NCBI GenBank assembly: GCA_019689515.1
Contig: JADGHI010000271.1
Span: 1-5,798 of the forward strand
Length of the DNA stretch: 5,798 bases
Reading direction: 5' to 3'
Source: Acetobacteraceae bacterium
GTDB lineage: Bacteria > Pseudomonadota > Alphaproteobacteria > Acetobacterales > Acetobacteraceae
Shown here: piece after piece, positions 1 to 5,798 of the stretch
Layout of the letters: every line of letters starts with the position of its first letter
Numbering within the stretch: the stretch's first letter is position 1
Program-made: the position numbers and the translations under genes
Notes under the pieces: model-generated
Databases searched by the model: none
What the model was told of the DNA's origin: nothing
What the model saw: the letters and a program-made list of their open reading frames with translations, nothing else

Positions 1-7
1 CCTCCCA

Positions 8-922
<915 letters not shown>

Positions 923-1004
923 CCCGCGCCGCGGTGGCCATGTCAGCCGGCGCGCGCCCGACCGGGCCGGTCAGCGGTGGCGCCGCACCTGTCCCGCCCA
1001 ACTC
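923..1004. other. Short convergent intergenic spacer
   Basis: This 82-nt stretch separates the stop codons of two converging genes. It holds a GC-rich near-palindrome at 960-972 (GACCGG, a central G, CCGGTC), which could fold as a 4-bp stem with a 5-nt loop. No T-tract follows on either strand, so it is not a convincing intrinsic terminator. Nothing else is recognisable. Confidence 0.4.
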
Positions 1005-1265
1005 TCAGGCGCCGCACCGGGGCTCGCGCGGCGGCGGTGCGAGGTCCCAGGGCCGGCGCTCGGCCTCGCGCAGCGCCTCGGCGCGGCTGATGCCGATGTC
1101 GGACAGCATGCGGTCGTCCATCGCGGCGAGCTGGCGGCGCGTCTCGATGGCATCCATCCAACGGGTGAGGAATTCCAGCCAGGCGCGCCCCGGCCCGCGG
1201 CCCTTCGCGGCAGCGGTCTGGGCGGACCCGGGGGCGTGCTGGTGACAGGTGGCGTCGAACGGCAT
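1005..1265 (-). CDS. DUF1127 domain small protein
   Basis: An 86-aa protein with a C-terminal DUF1127 domain. The signature is visible at residues 43-74: RRQLAAMDDRMLSDIGISRAE followed by an ERRPWD tail. DUF1127 proteins are small, basic, very common in alphaproteobacteria, and several have been linked to RNA binding, phosphate or carbon control and stress; no specific role can be read here. The first 28 residues are low-complexity and not family-like. A longer frame starts at the ATG at 1352 (115 aa), but the ATG at 1265 is preferred because GGGAGAG lies about 8 nt upstream on the minus strand, while the longer start would run through the shared regulatory region. The gene diverges from the LysR gene across a 123-nt spacer, so it is a plausible LysR target. 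Confidence 0.8.
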   Translation of the reverse strand: MPFDATCHQHAPGSAQTAAAKGRGPGRAWLEFLTRWMDAIETRRQLAAMDDRMLSDIGISRAEALREAERRPWDLAPPPREPRCGA

Positions 1266-1388
1266 GGCGTCGGCTCTCCCTCGAAGAGCGTTCGGGCTGA
1301 GGATGGGGTGAGGGTCATCATCAGGAAAACGAAATCTCTTGACCTTCGTCATCAGATGTTTTGATGATGACCGAAGGAGGACCCGGCC
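1266..1388. promoter_or_regulatory. Divergent LysR/DUF1127 control region
   Basis: Intergenic region between divergent genes, less GC-rich than its flanks. The heptamer GTCATCA occurs at 1314-1320 and 1348-1354, and as its inverse TGATGAC at 1365-1371. An 11-bp perfect inverted repeat pairs GGTCATCATCA (1313-1323) with TGATGATGACC (1362-1372). A palindrome ATC-N9-GAT (1351-1365) fits the T-N11-A pattern of LysR-family operators. A possible plus-strand promoter is TTGACC (1339-1344), 17 nt, TGATGA (1362-1367), which the repeats overlap. AGGAGG at 1375-1380 is a strong ribosome site for the LysR start. The repeats are seen directly; their role as LysR operators, including autorepression by masking promoter and ribosome site, is inferred. 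Confidence 0.5.
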
Positions 1389-2309
1389 ATGCTCGCCATC
1401 CCGCAGGGTCTCGATCCCGACCTCCTACGCAGCTTCGTCCTCATCGCCGAGGGCGGGAGCTTCACCCGCGCGGCTCAGGTCGTGGGGCGCACCCAGTCGG
1501 CCGTCTCGATGCAGATCCGCCGGCTCGAGGAGACGCTCGGCAAGCCGCTGCTGCACCGCGGCCCGCGCGGGGTGGAGCCGACGCCGCACGGCGCCTGGCT
1601 GCTCGATCGCGCGCGCCGGCTGCTCGCTATGCACGACGAGATCCTGGCGAGCTTCCGCAACCCGGAGGTCGCCGGCAGCGTCCGCCTCGGCACGCCGGAC
1701 GACTACGCGCTGCGCTGGCTGCCCGGCATCCTCGCCGCCTTCGCCGACAGCCACCCGGCGGTGGAGGTGGAGGTGGTCTGCGCCCCCTCGAACGAGCTGG
1801 CGGACCGGCTGGTGCGGGGCGAGCTGGACCTGACCCTGCTCTCCGGCGGCAACGAGCCGCCAGGGATGCATGGGCAGACGCTGTGGCGCGGCAGGCTGGT
1901 GTGGGTCGGCTCGGCGCGGCACGCGGCGCACCGGCGCTCGCCGCTGCCGCTCGCGCTGGCGCAGCCGCGCTGCGTCTGGCGGCGCGCGGCGACGGCGGCG
2001 CTGGACGCGGCGGGGATCGCCTGGCGGACGGCCTATGTCAGCACCTCCCAGACCGGCACGCTGGCACCGACCCTGGCGGGGCTGGCGGTGACGGTGGCCA
2101 TGCCGGGGCCGCTGCCGGCTGGACTGCGGTATCTCGGCGCCGAGGAGGGGCTGCCGCCGCTGCCGGAATTCACGATCGAGCTGCTCATCGGCCCGGACCG
2201 CACCCCGGTCGCCGGGGCGCTGGCGCGGCACATCGAGGAGAGCTTCCGGCGCGAGGCGGCGCTCGGCGGGGGCAGTGGCCCGGCGCGCGAGGCTGCCGTT
2301 CCCGCTTGA
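1389..2309 (+). CDS. LysR-family transcriptional regulator
   Basis: A 306-aa DNA-binding regulator of normal LysR-family length. The N-terminal winged helix-turn-helix is clear: LDPDLLRSFVLIAEGGSFTR (residues 8-27), then AAQVVGRTQSAVSMQIRRLE (28-47), LGKPLLHR (50-57) and the wing residues up to TPHG. The rest (about residue 90 on) is the periplasmic-binding-protein-like effector domain, starting SVRLGTPDDYALRWLPGIL. The start is fixed by AGGAGG about 8 nt upstream. LysR proteins normally act as tetramers, regulate a divergent gene and themselves, and respond to a small molecule. Here the divergent partner is DUF1127, and a solute-binding protein gene follows 74 nt downstream on the same strand, so either or both could be targets. 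The effector cannot be predicted. Confidence 0.95.
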   Translation: MLAIPQGLDPDLLRSFVLIAEGGSFTRAAQVVGRTQSAVSMQIRRLEETLGKPLLHRGPRGVEPTPHGAWLLDRARRLLAMHDEILASFRNPEVAGSVRLGTPDDYALRWLPGILAAFADSHPAVEVEVVCAPSNELADRLVRGELDLTLLSGGNEPPGMHGQTLWRGRLVWVGSARHAAHRRSPLPLALAQPRCVWRRAATAALDAAGIAWRTAYVSTSQTGTLAPTLAGLAVTVAMPGPLPAGLRYLGAEEGLPPLPEFTIELLIGPDRTPVAGALARHIEESFRREAALGGGSGPAREAAVPA

Positions 2310-2383
2310 GCCGGGTGTGGCGGCGTGGCATCTGCGACTGCGAATAGCGGGATGGCACCTAGAGAAGCCGGGAGGTCCGTGCG
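2310..2383 (+). promoter_or_regulatory. Ribosome binding site and leader before the Bug gene
   Basis: A 74-nt spacer between the LysR stop and the Bug start. GGGAGG at 2370-2375 lies 8 nt before the ATG at 2384 and decides that start. No good -35/-10 pair is visible, so co-transcription with the LysR gene is possible. No terminator hairpin with a T-tract is seen. Confidence 0.45.
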
Positions 2384-3364
2384 ATGCAGCGCCGCCGAGT
2401 CCTCGCCCTGACCGCCGCCGGGCTTGCCGCGCCCTCGGTGCTGCGCGCCCAGGGCACTGCCGCCGCCAACTGGCCGGAGCGGCCGGTCCGGCTCGTCGTT
2501 CCCTTCCCGCCGGGTGGCTCGACCGACGTCATTGCCCGAATCTTCCAGGCGCGGCTGGGCGAGGTGCTCGGCAAGCAGGTGGTGATCGACAACCGCGGCG
2601 GCGCCTCCGGCTCGATCGGGGCGATCGAGGCGGCGCGGTCGCAGCCCGACGGCTACACCTGGCTGCTCGCCTACGACAACGAGGCGACCAACCAGACCGT
2701 GATGCGCCTGCCCTACAGGGCGCTTGAGGATCTGGCGCCCGTCAGCCTTGTGGCGATCGGCCCGCTTTGCCTGGTGGCGCACAAGGACACGCCCTACCGC
2801 AGCTTCCAGGACGTGGTGGAGGCGGCGAAGCGCGCGCCGGACACGATCAACTACGCGACCTCCGGCGTCGGCGGCCTTGCCCATGTCTCGACCACGCTGC
2901 TCTCGCAGCAGGCCGGGATCAGGCTCGTGCACGTGCCCTACCGCGGCGGCGGCCCCGCCCTGCAGGACGCAACTGCGGGGCACGTGCCGCTGTTCATGTC
3001 GAACGTCGTCATCATCAGCCAGCACATCCGGGCCGGCACGCTCCGCCCGCTCGGCGTGACGACGCGCGGGGAATCGCGCCACGTCCCCGGTGTGCGGAGC
3101 TTCGCGCAGCAGGGCGTGGGCGACTTCGAGGCGCCGACCTGGTGGGCCTTCTTCGGCCGCACCGGCACGCCGCAGCCGATCATCGAGAAGATGCACGCGG
3201 CGCTGACCCAGGTGCTGCGCGAGCCTGCCGTGAAGGCCAAGATAGAGGAGCAGGGCGCTGACGTCATCGCCTCCGACCCGGCCGAGTGCCGGCGCTTCGT
3301 CGCCAACGAGATCGAGAAATGGGGCCGGGTGATCCGCGAGAACAACATCCGCGTGGACAGTTGA
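2384..3364 (+). CDS. Bug/TctC-family solute-binding protein (tripartite tricarboxylate transporter type)
   Basis: A 326-aa periplasmic binding protein of the Bug (TctC) family, which binds small carboxylates or related solutes with high affinity. The N-terminus has consecutive arginines (residues 3-5, QRRRVLAL) and a short alanine-rich hydrophobic stretch, consistent with a Tat- or Sec-type signal peptide; cleavage is plausible after A22 or A28. Family motifs follow: RPVRLVVPFPPGGSTD (33-48), VIDNRGGASGSIGA (from 67), QPDGYT, the YRGGGPALQD segment in the middle and a WWAFFGRTGTP stretch near the C-terminal third. Its stop overlaps the TTG start of the isomerase gene. The membrane subunits TctA and TctB are absent, as is usual for the many orphan Bug genes of betaproteobacteria and Acetobacteraceae. 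The ligand cannot be predicted; the downstream sugar genes make a sugar acid conceivable, but this is only a guess. Confidence 0.93.
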   Translation: MQRRRVLALTAAGLAAPSVLRAQGTAAANWPERPVRLVVPFPPGGSTDVIARIFQARLGEVLGKQVVIDNRGGASGSIGAIEAARSQPDGYTWLLAYDNEATNQTVMRLPYRALEDLAPVSLVAIGPLCLVAHKDTPYRSFQDVVEAAKRAPDTINYATSGVGGLAHVSTTLLSQQAGIRLVHVPYRGGGPALQDATAGHVPLFMSNVVIISQHIRAGTLRPLGVTTRGESRHVPGVRSFAQQGVGDFEAPTWWAFFGRTGTPQPIIEKMHAALTQVLREPAVKAKIEEQGADVIASDPAECRRFVANEIEKWGRVIRENNIRVDS

Positions 3365-3972
3365 CGCTGAACGAGGCCGAACGCTTCGCGGCGATGATGG
3401 AGGACGGCGCCGCACTGCGGCGCCGGATGGCGGCGGAATGCACGCCGGCCGTGCTCGCCGTGGTGGCGGCGTGCGAGCGCAGCCTGCGCGCCGGCGGCAA
3501 GCTCCTGTTCTGCGGCAATGGCGGCAGCGCGGCGGATGCGCAGCACCTGGCGCCGGAGCTGCTGGTGCGGCTGCGCTCGCGCGTGGAGCGGTCCTCCTGG
3601 CCGGCGATCGCGCTGACGCTTGATCCCGCGGCGCTGACCGCGGGCGGCAACGACTACGGCTTCGAGGAGGTCTTCGCGCGGCCGCTCCAGGGCCTCGGGC
3701 GCGCGGGCGACGTGCTGTTCGGCATCACCACGAGCGGCCGTTCGCCCAATGTCCTGCGCGCGCTGGAGACGGCACGGGGGATGGGGATCGTGACGGTCGG
3801 CTTCCTCGGCGGTGACGGCGGCCCCGCGCGCGCCCTTTGCGACCACGCGCTGGTCGTGCCGAGCACGGAAACCGCGCGGGTGCAGGAGGTCCACATCGCG
3901 CTCGGCCACGCCGTGCTGGAACTGCTCGAGGACCGGCTGGTCGGCGGCGGGATGGGGCAGGGCGCGCCGTGA
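3361..3972 (+). CDS. gmhA: D-sedoheptulose-7-phosphate isomerase (GmhA-like SIS protein)
   Basis: A 203-aa cytosolic SIS-domain sugar isomerase. GmhA converts D-sedoheptulose 7-phosphate to D-glycero-D-manno-heptose 7-phosphate, the first step toward the nucleotide-activated heptose of LPS core or surface glycans. Visible motifs, numbered from the TTG at 3361: KLLFCGNGGSAADAQHLAPE (47-66), GGNDYGFEEVF (95-105), the phosphosugar-binding GITTSGRSPNVL (121-132) and STETARVQEVHIALGH (168-183). E66 and H178 align with the catalytic glutamate and histidine of E. coli GmhA. TTG is preferred because it overlaps the preceding stop (TTGA) and gives a family-length N-terminus (E. coli has 192 aa); an ATG at 3394 would remove 11 residues. 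Frame extension upstream to 3286 lies inside the Bug gene and is rejected. Related SIS proteins such as DiaA look similar, so the substrate is likely but not proven. Confidence 0.85.
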   Translation: MTLNEAERFAAMMEDGAALRRRMAAECTPAVLAVVAACERSLRAGGKLLFCGNGGSAADAQHLAPELLVRLRSRVERSSWPAIALTLDPAALTAGGNDYGFEEVFARPLQGLGRAGDVLFGITTSGRSPNVLRALETARGMGIVTVGFLGGDGGPARALCDHALVVPSTETARVQEVHIALGHAVLELLEDRLVGGGMGQGAP

Positions 3973-4955
3973 CGGTGCTGGTCACTGGTGTCGCGGGCTT
4001 CATCGGCATGCATGTCGCCGAGGCGCTGCTCGCGCGTGGCGACCGCGTGCTCGGCCTCGATTCGTTCACCCCCTATTACGACGTTCGGCTGAAGCGGGCG
4101 CGGCTGGCGCGACTCGAGGGGCGCGCGGGGTTCGAGTTCCTGCCGCTCGACGTGGCCGACCGCGACGCGATGCTCGCGCTTGCCGAGGACCGCGCGGGGG
4201 AGGTGACGCGCATCGTGCACCTCGCCGCCCAGCCGGGGGTGCGGTACTCGCTCGTGGACCCCTTCGCCTATGTGGACGCCAACGTCATGGGGCACCTGGT
4301 GGTGCTGGAGGCGGCGCGGCGGCTCCGGCGTCCCGAGCATGTGGTCTATGCCAGCTCCTCCTCGGTCTATGGCGGCAACGAATCGCTGCCCTTCCGGGAG
4401 ACGGACCGAGTGGACCATCCGGTCTCTCTCTACGCCGCGACCAAGCGGGCGGCGGAGCTGATCAGCGAGAGCTACGCCCACCTCTTCGCTCTGCCGCAGA
4501 CGGGGCTGCGCTTCTTCACCGTCTATGGTCCCTGGGGCCGACCCGACATGGCGCCCTGGCTCTTCGCCGAGGCGATTCTCGAAGGCCGGCCTATCACGCT
4601 CTACGAGGGCGGGCGGCTTCGGCGCGACTTCACCTATGTCGAGGATATCGTCGCCGGGGTGCTCGGCTGCCTCGACCGGCCACCGGAGGGCGGGGCGCCG
4701 CGGCTGCTCAACATCGGCAACCACCGGAGCGAGGAGGTGCGGCGCTTCCTCTCGCTGCTGGAGCAGGCGCTGGGCCGCAAGGCGGTGGTGGTGGAGGCGC
4801 CGCGGCCGCCGACCGACGTTCCCGAGACCTTCGCCGACATCGACGCGATCGCCACCCTGGCCGGCTACGCCCCGCGGACGCCGATCGAGGCCGGAATTCC
4901 GCGGTTTGCGGCATGGTTCCGTGGCTGGCGCGAGAATCTCGGAAAAGGGGGTTGA
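3969..4955 (+). CDS. NAD-dependent epimerase, UDP-glucuronate 4-epimerase-like
   Basis: A 328-aa extended short-chain dehydrogenase/reductase. The closest family by motif is UDP-glucuronate 4-epimerase (CapI/LspL type), which interconverts UDP-glucuronate and UDP-galacturonate for capsule or LPS. Seen: NAD-binding TGVAGFIG (6-13); D31 at the end of the second strand; PYYDVRLKRARLARL (35-49), typical of uronate epimerases; HLAAQPGVRYSL (84-95); catalytic serines at 129-132 (ASSSSVYGG), Y155 and K159 (YAATK); TVYGPWGRPDMA (184-195); RRDFTYVEDI (218-227); and DVPETFAD (283-290). The GTG start at 3969 overlaps the isomerase stop as GTGA and places the glycine-rich loop six residues in, as expected; the longer frame from an ATG at 3837 would read through the isomerase gene. 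It could instead act on another UDP-hexose. No intrinsic terminator is seen after the stop. Confidence 0.88.
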   Translation: MTVLVTGVAGFIGMHVAEALLARGDRVLGLDSFTPYYDVRLKRARLARLEGRAGFEFLPLDVADRDAMLALAEDRAGEVTRIVHLAAQPGVRYSLVDPFAYVDANVMGHLVVLEAARRLRRPEHVVYASSSSVYGGNESLPFRETDRVDHPVSLYAATKRAAELISESYAHLFALPQTGLRFFTVYGPWGRPDMAPWLFAEAILEGRPITLYEGGRLRRDFTYVEDIVAGVLGCLDRPPEGGAPRLLNIGNHRSEEVRRFLSLLEQALGRKAVVVEAPRPPTDVPETFADIDAIATLAGYAPRTPIEAGIPRFAAWFRGWRENLGKGG

Positions 4956-5006
4956 CCGGGGCGGCGCTGCGGAATAGAACCCCGCCCGTCGCCGACGCGA
5001 TGAGCC

Positions 5007-5035
5007 TTGACGGCGGTGAGGCAACTCACTAAAGT
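5007..5035 (+). promoter_or_regulatory. Candidate rrn promoter (sigma-70 type)
   Basis: TTGACG (5007-5012) and TAAAGT (5030-5035) are separated by exactly 17 nt. The -35 box matches five of six consensus bases and the -10 four of six. It lies about 384 nt upstream of the mature 16S start and ahead of the boxA element, as an rrn promoter should. The sequence after the -10 box is GC-rich, in line with stringently controlled promoters. No AT-rich UP element is visible upstream. Confidence 0.6.
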
Positions 5036-5056
5036 CCTTGGCCCGCTGCGAAGGCG

Positions 5057-5075
5057 GCGTCTTCCAGAAAGACGC
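5057..5075 (+). repeat. Leader hairpin
   Basis: Perfect 7-bp stem GCGTCTT (5057-5063) with AAGACGC (5069-5075) and loop CCAGA. It begins about 22 nt after the -10 box, so near the 5' end of the predicted rRNA transcript. No T-tract follows, which argues against a terminator. Its role is unknown; 5'-end protection or an antitermination structure are possibilities. Confidence 0.5.
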
Positions 5076-5108
5076 GAGGTGTCGCGGTTCCGGTGGGGAT
5101 TGCGGCAT

Positions 5109-5135
5109 CCGGCCTTTCCGGTTTGTTCTCTGACA
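5109..5135 (+). promoter_or_regulatory. boxB-like hairpin plus boxA antitermination site
   Basis: A small hairpin CCGG-CCTTT-CCGG (5109-5121) is followed at 5124 by TGTTCTCTGACA (5124-5135). That dodecamer matches the E. coli rrn boxA TGCTCTTTAACA at 9 of 12 positions. In rRNA leaders boxA binds NusB-NusE and loads the antitermination complex that lets RNA polymerase read through the untranslated rRNA genes. Order (hairpin then boxA) and place (between promoter and 16S) both fit. The match is seen; the function is inferred. Confidence 0.65.
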
Positions 5136-5230
5136 GTTGCATCGGTCTTCTGGATGCCGGTGGGGTTGGCGTTGGCGTGTGGGCGCGGGTGGTTTGTATC
5201 CTGCGCGGCGCGTAACGCGGCTTCTGCTGG

Positions 5231-5246
5231 ACGGACGAACGGACGA
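5231..5246 (+). repeat. Tandem ACGGACGA repeat
   Basis: Two back-to-back copies of ACGGACGA (5231-5238 and 5239-5246), within a longer run rich in GGACG and GACGA words up to 5260. It lies in the rRNA leader; no function is recognised. Confidence 0.6.
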
Positions 5247-5260
5247 GACGAGGCGGACGG

Positions 5261-5276
5261 CACGCGCGCGCGCGTG
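5261..5276. repeat. Alternating CG palindrome in the rRNA leader
   Basis: CACGCGCGCGCGCGTG is a perfect 16-nt palindrome of strictly alternating pyrimidine and purine. Such tracts can adopt Z-DNA under negative supercoiling, which is high around rRNA promoters, or form a very stable RNA stem. Whether it does either here is not shown by the sequence. Confidence 0.7.
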
Positions 5277-5418
5277 GTGGGCCGTCGGCGGCGGCGGGAG
5301 CGTTGCCGGCCGGCTGGCGCATTGGCGCTGCGTCGTGTGCGTCGTCGCGTCGATGGGTGAGCGGGGCGTGCCCGGGCTTCCCTGTGAGGGGAGGTTGGGG
5401 GCGCGTTGCCGCGGACAC

Positions 5419-5798
<380 letters not shown>

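Larger units (their letters stand above)
4956..5418 (+). other. rRNA operon promoter and leader region (no protein gene)
   Basis: These 463 nt between the epimerase stop and the mature 16S start hold no convincing protein gene; open frames here lack family features and cross into rRNA. From left to right I see a promoter candidate (5007-5035), a 7-bp hairpin (5057-5075), a boxB-boxA pair (5109-5135), an inverted repeat CGGCATCC/GGATGCCG (5103-5110 and 5152-5159) framing boxA, a tandem ACGGACGA repeat (5231-5246), a CG palindrome (5261-5276), a repeated TGCGTCGT (5329-5336 and 5338-5345) and a small hairpin CTTCCC-TGTGA-GGGGAG (5377-5393). Such a layout suits a pre-16S leader. Confidence 0.7.

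Noticed and set aside
960..972. GACCGG-G-CCGGTC palindrome as a bidirectional terminator
   Set aside because: It can only make a 4-bp stem with a usable loop and has no T-tract on either strand.
1266..1352. N-terminal extension of the DUF1127 protein to the ATG at 1352
   Set aside because: It would cover the divergent control region, lacks family similarity, and the ATG at 1265 has a better ribosome site.
2326..2342. Possible sigma-54 promoter (TGGCAT...CTGC) upstream of the Bug gene
   Set aside because: The distance between the invariant GG and GC is 11 rather than 10 nt, and both boxes deviate from consensus.
2033..3415. 460-aa open frame on the minus strand
   Set aside because: It is antisense to the Bug gene and the LysR end, arginine- and histidine-rich with no family motif, and has no ribosome site.
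3654..5108. 484-aa open frame on the minus strand
   Set aside because: It lies antisense to the isomerase and epimerase genes and has no recognisable domain; long antisense frames are expected in such GC-rich coding DNA.
5172..5202. Second rrn promoter (TTGGCG ... TATCCT)
   Set aside because: Spacing is 19 nt, both boxes are weak, and it would lie downstream of boxA, which would leave its transcripts without the antitermination signal.
5007..5360. 117-aa open frame in the rRNA leader
   Set aside because: It overlaps the predicted promoter, boxA and repeats; the product is arginine-rich low complexity without motifs.

Overview
The window is very GC-rich and comes from an alphaproteobacterium. 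It ends inside the first ~380 nt of a 16S rRNA gene whose sequence looks like the Rhodospirillales/Acetobacteraceae group (a Roseomonas- or Elioraea-like organism is my guess from memory; no search was run). The protein content fits this: a long alphaproteobacterial LOG-family protein, a DUF1127 small protein, a LysR regulator and a Bug-type periplasmic binding protein.

Layout, left to right. A LOG-family (TIGR00730-like) nucleotide phosphoribohydrolase gene reads rightward to 922; its true start may be at 8, at 68, or outside the window. It converges on a small DUF1127 gene on the minus strand (1005-1265). A 123-nt divergent intergenic region follows, with a cluster of GTCATCA repeats and an ATC-N9-GAT palindrome of the LysR-box type. 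From it a LysR-family regulator reads rightward (1389-2309). After 74 nt comes a run of three genes: a Bug/TctC-like solute-binding protein (2384-3364), a GmhA-like sedoheptulose-7-phosphate isomerase (TTG start, 3361-3972) and a UDP-glucuronate-4-epimerase-like SDR protein (GTG start, 3969-4955). Both junctions are 4-nt stop/start overlaps (TTGA and GTGA), so the three are almost certainly one translationally coupled operon, possibly including the LysR gene.

The last 843 nt are the front of a ribosomal RNA operon: a TTGACG-N17-TAAAGT promoter candidate at 5007-5035, a leader with a 7-bp hairpin, a boxB-like hairpin directly followed by a good boxA antitermination match (5109-5135), a perfect 16-nt alternating CG palindrome (5261-5276), and the 16S rRNA from about 5419 to the window edge.

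Functionally, the isomerase and the epimerase point to cell-surface sugar synthesis (heptose and uronic-acid nucleotides for LPS or capsule). The coupled Bug protein is the odd partner, since no TctA/TctB membrane subunits are visible. I see no clearly new defence, mobile or RNA system. The most worthwhile leads are the LysR/DUF1127 repeat cluster and the coupling of a solute-binding protein to sugar-nucleotide genes.
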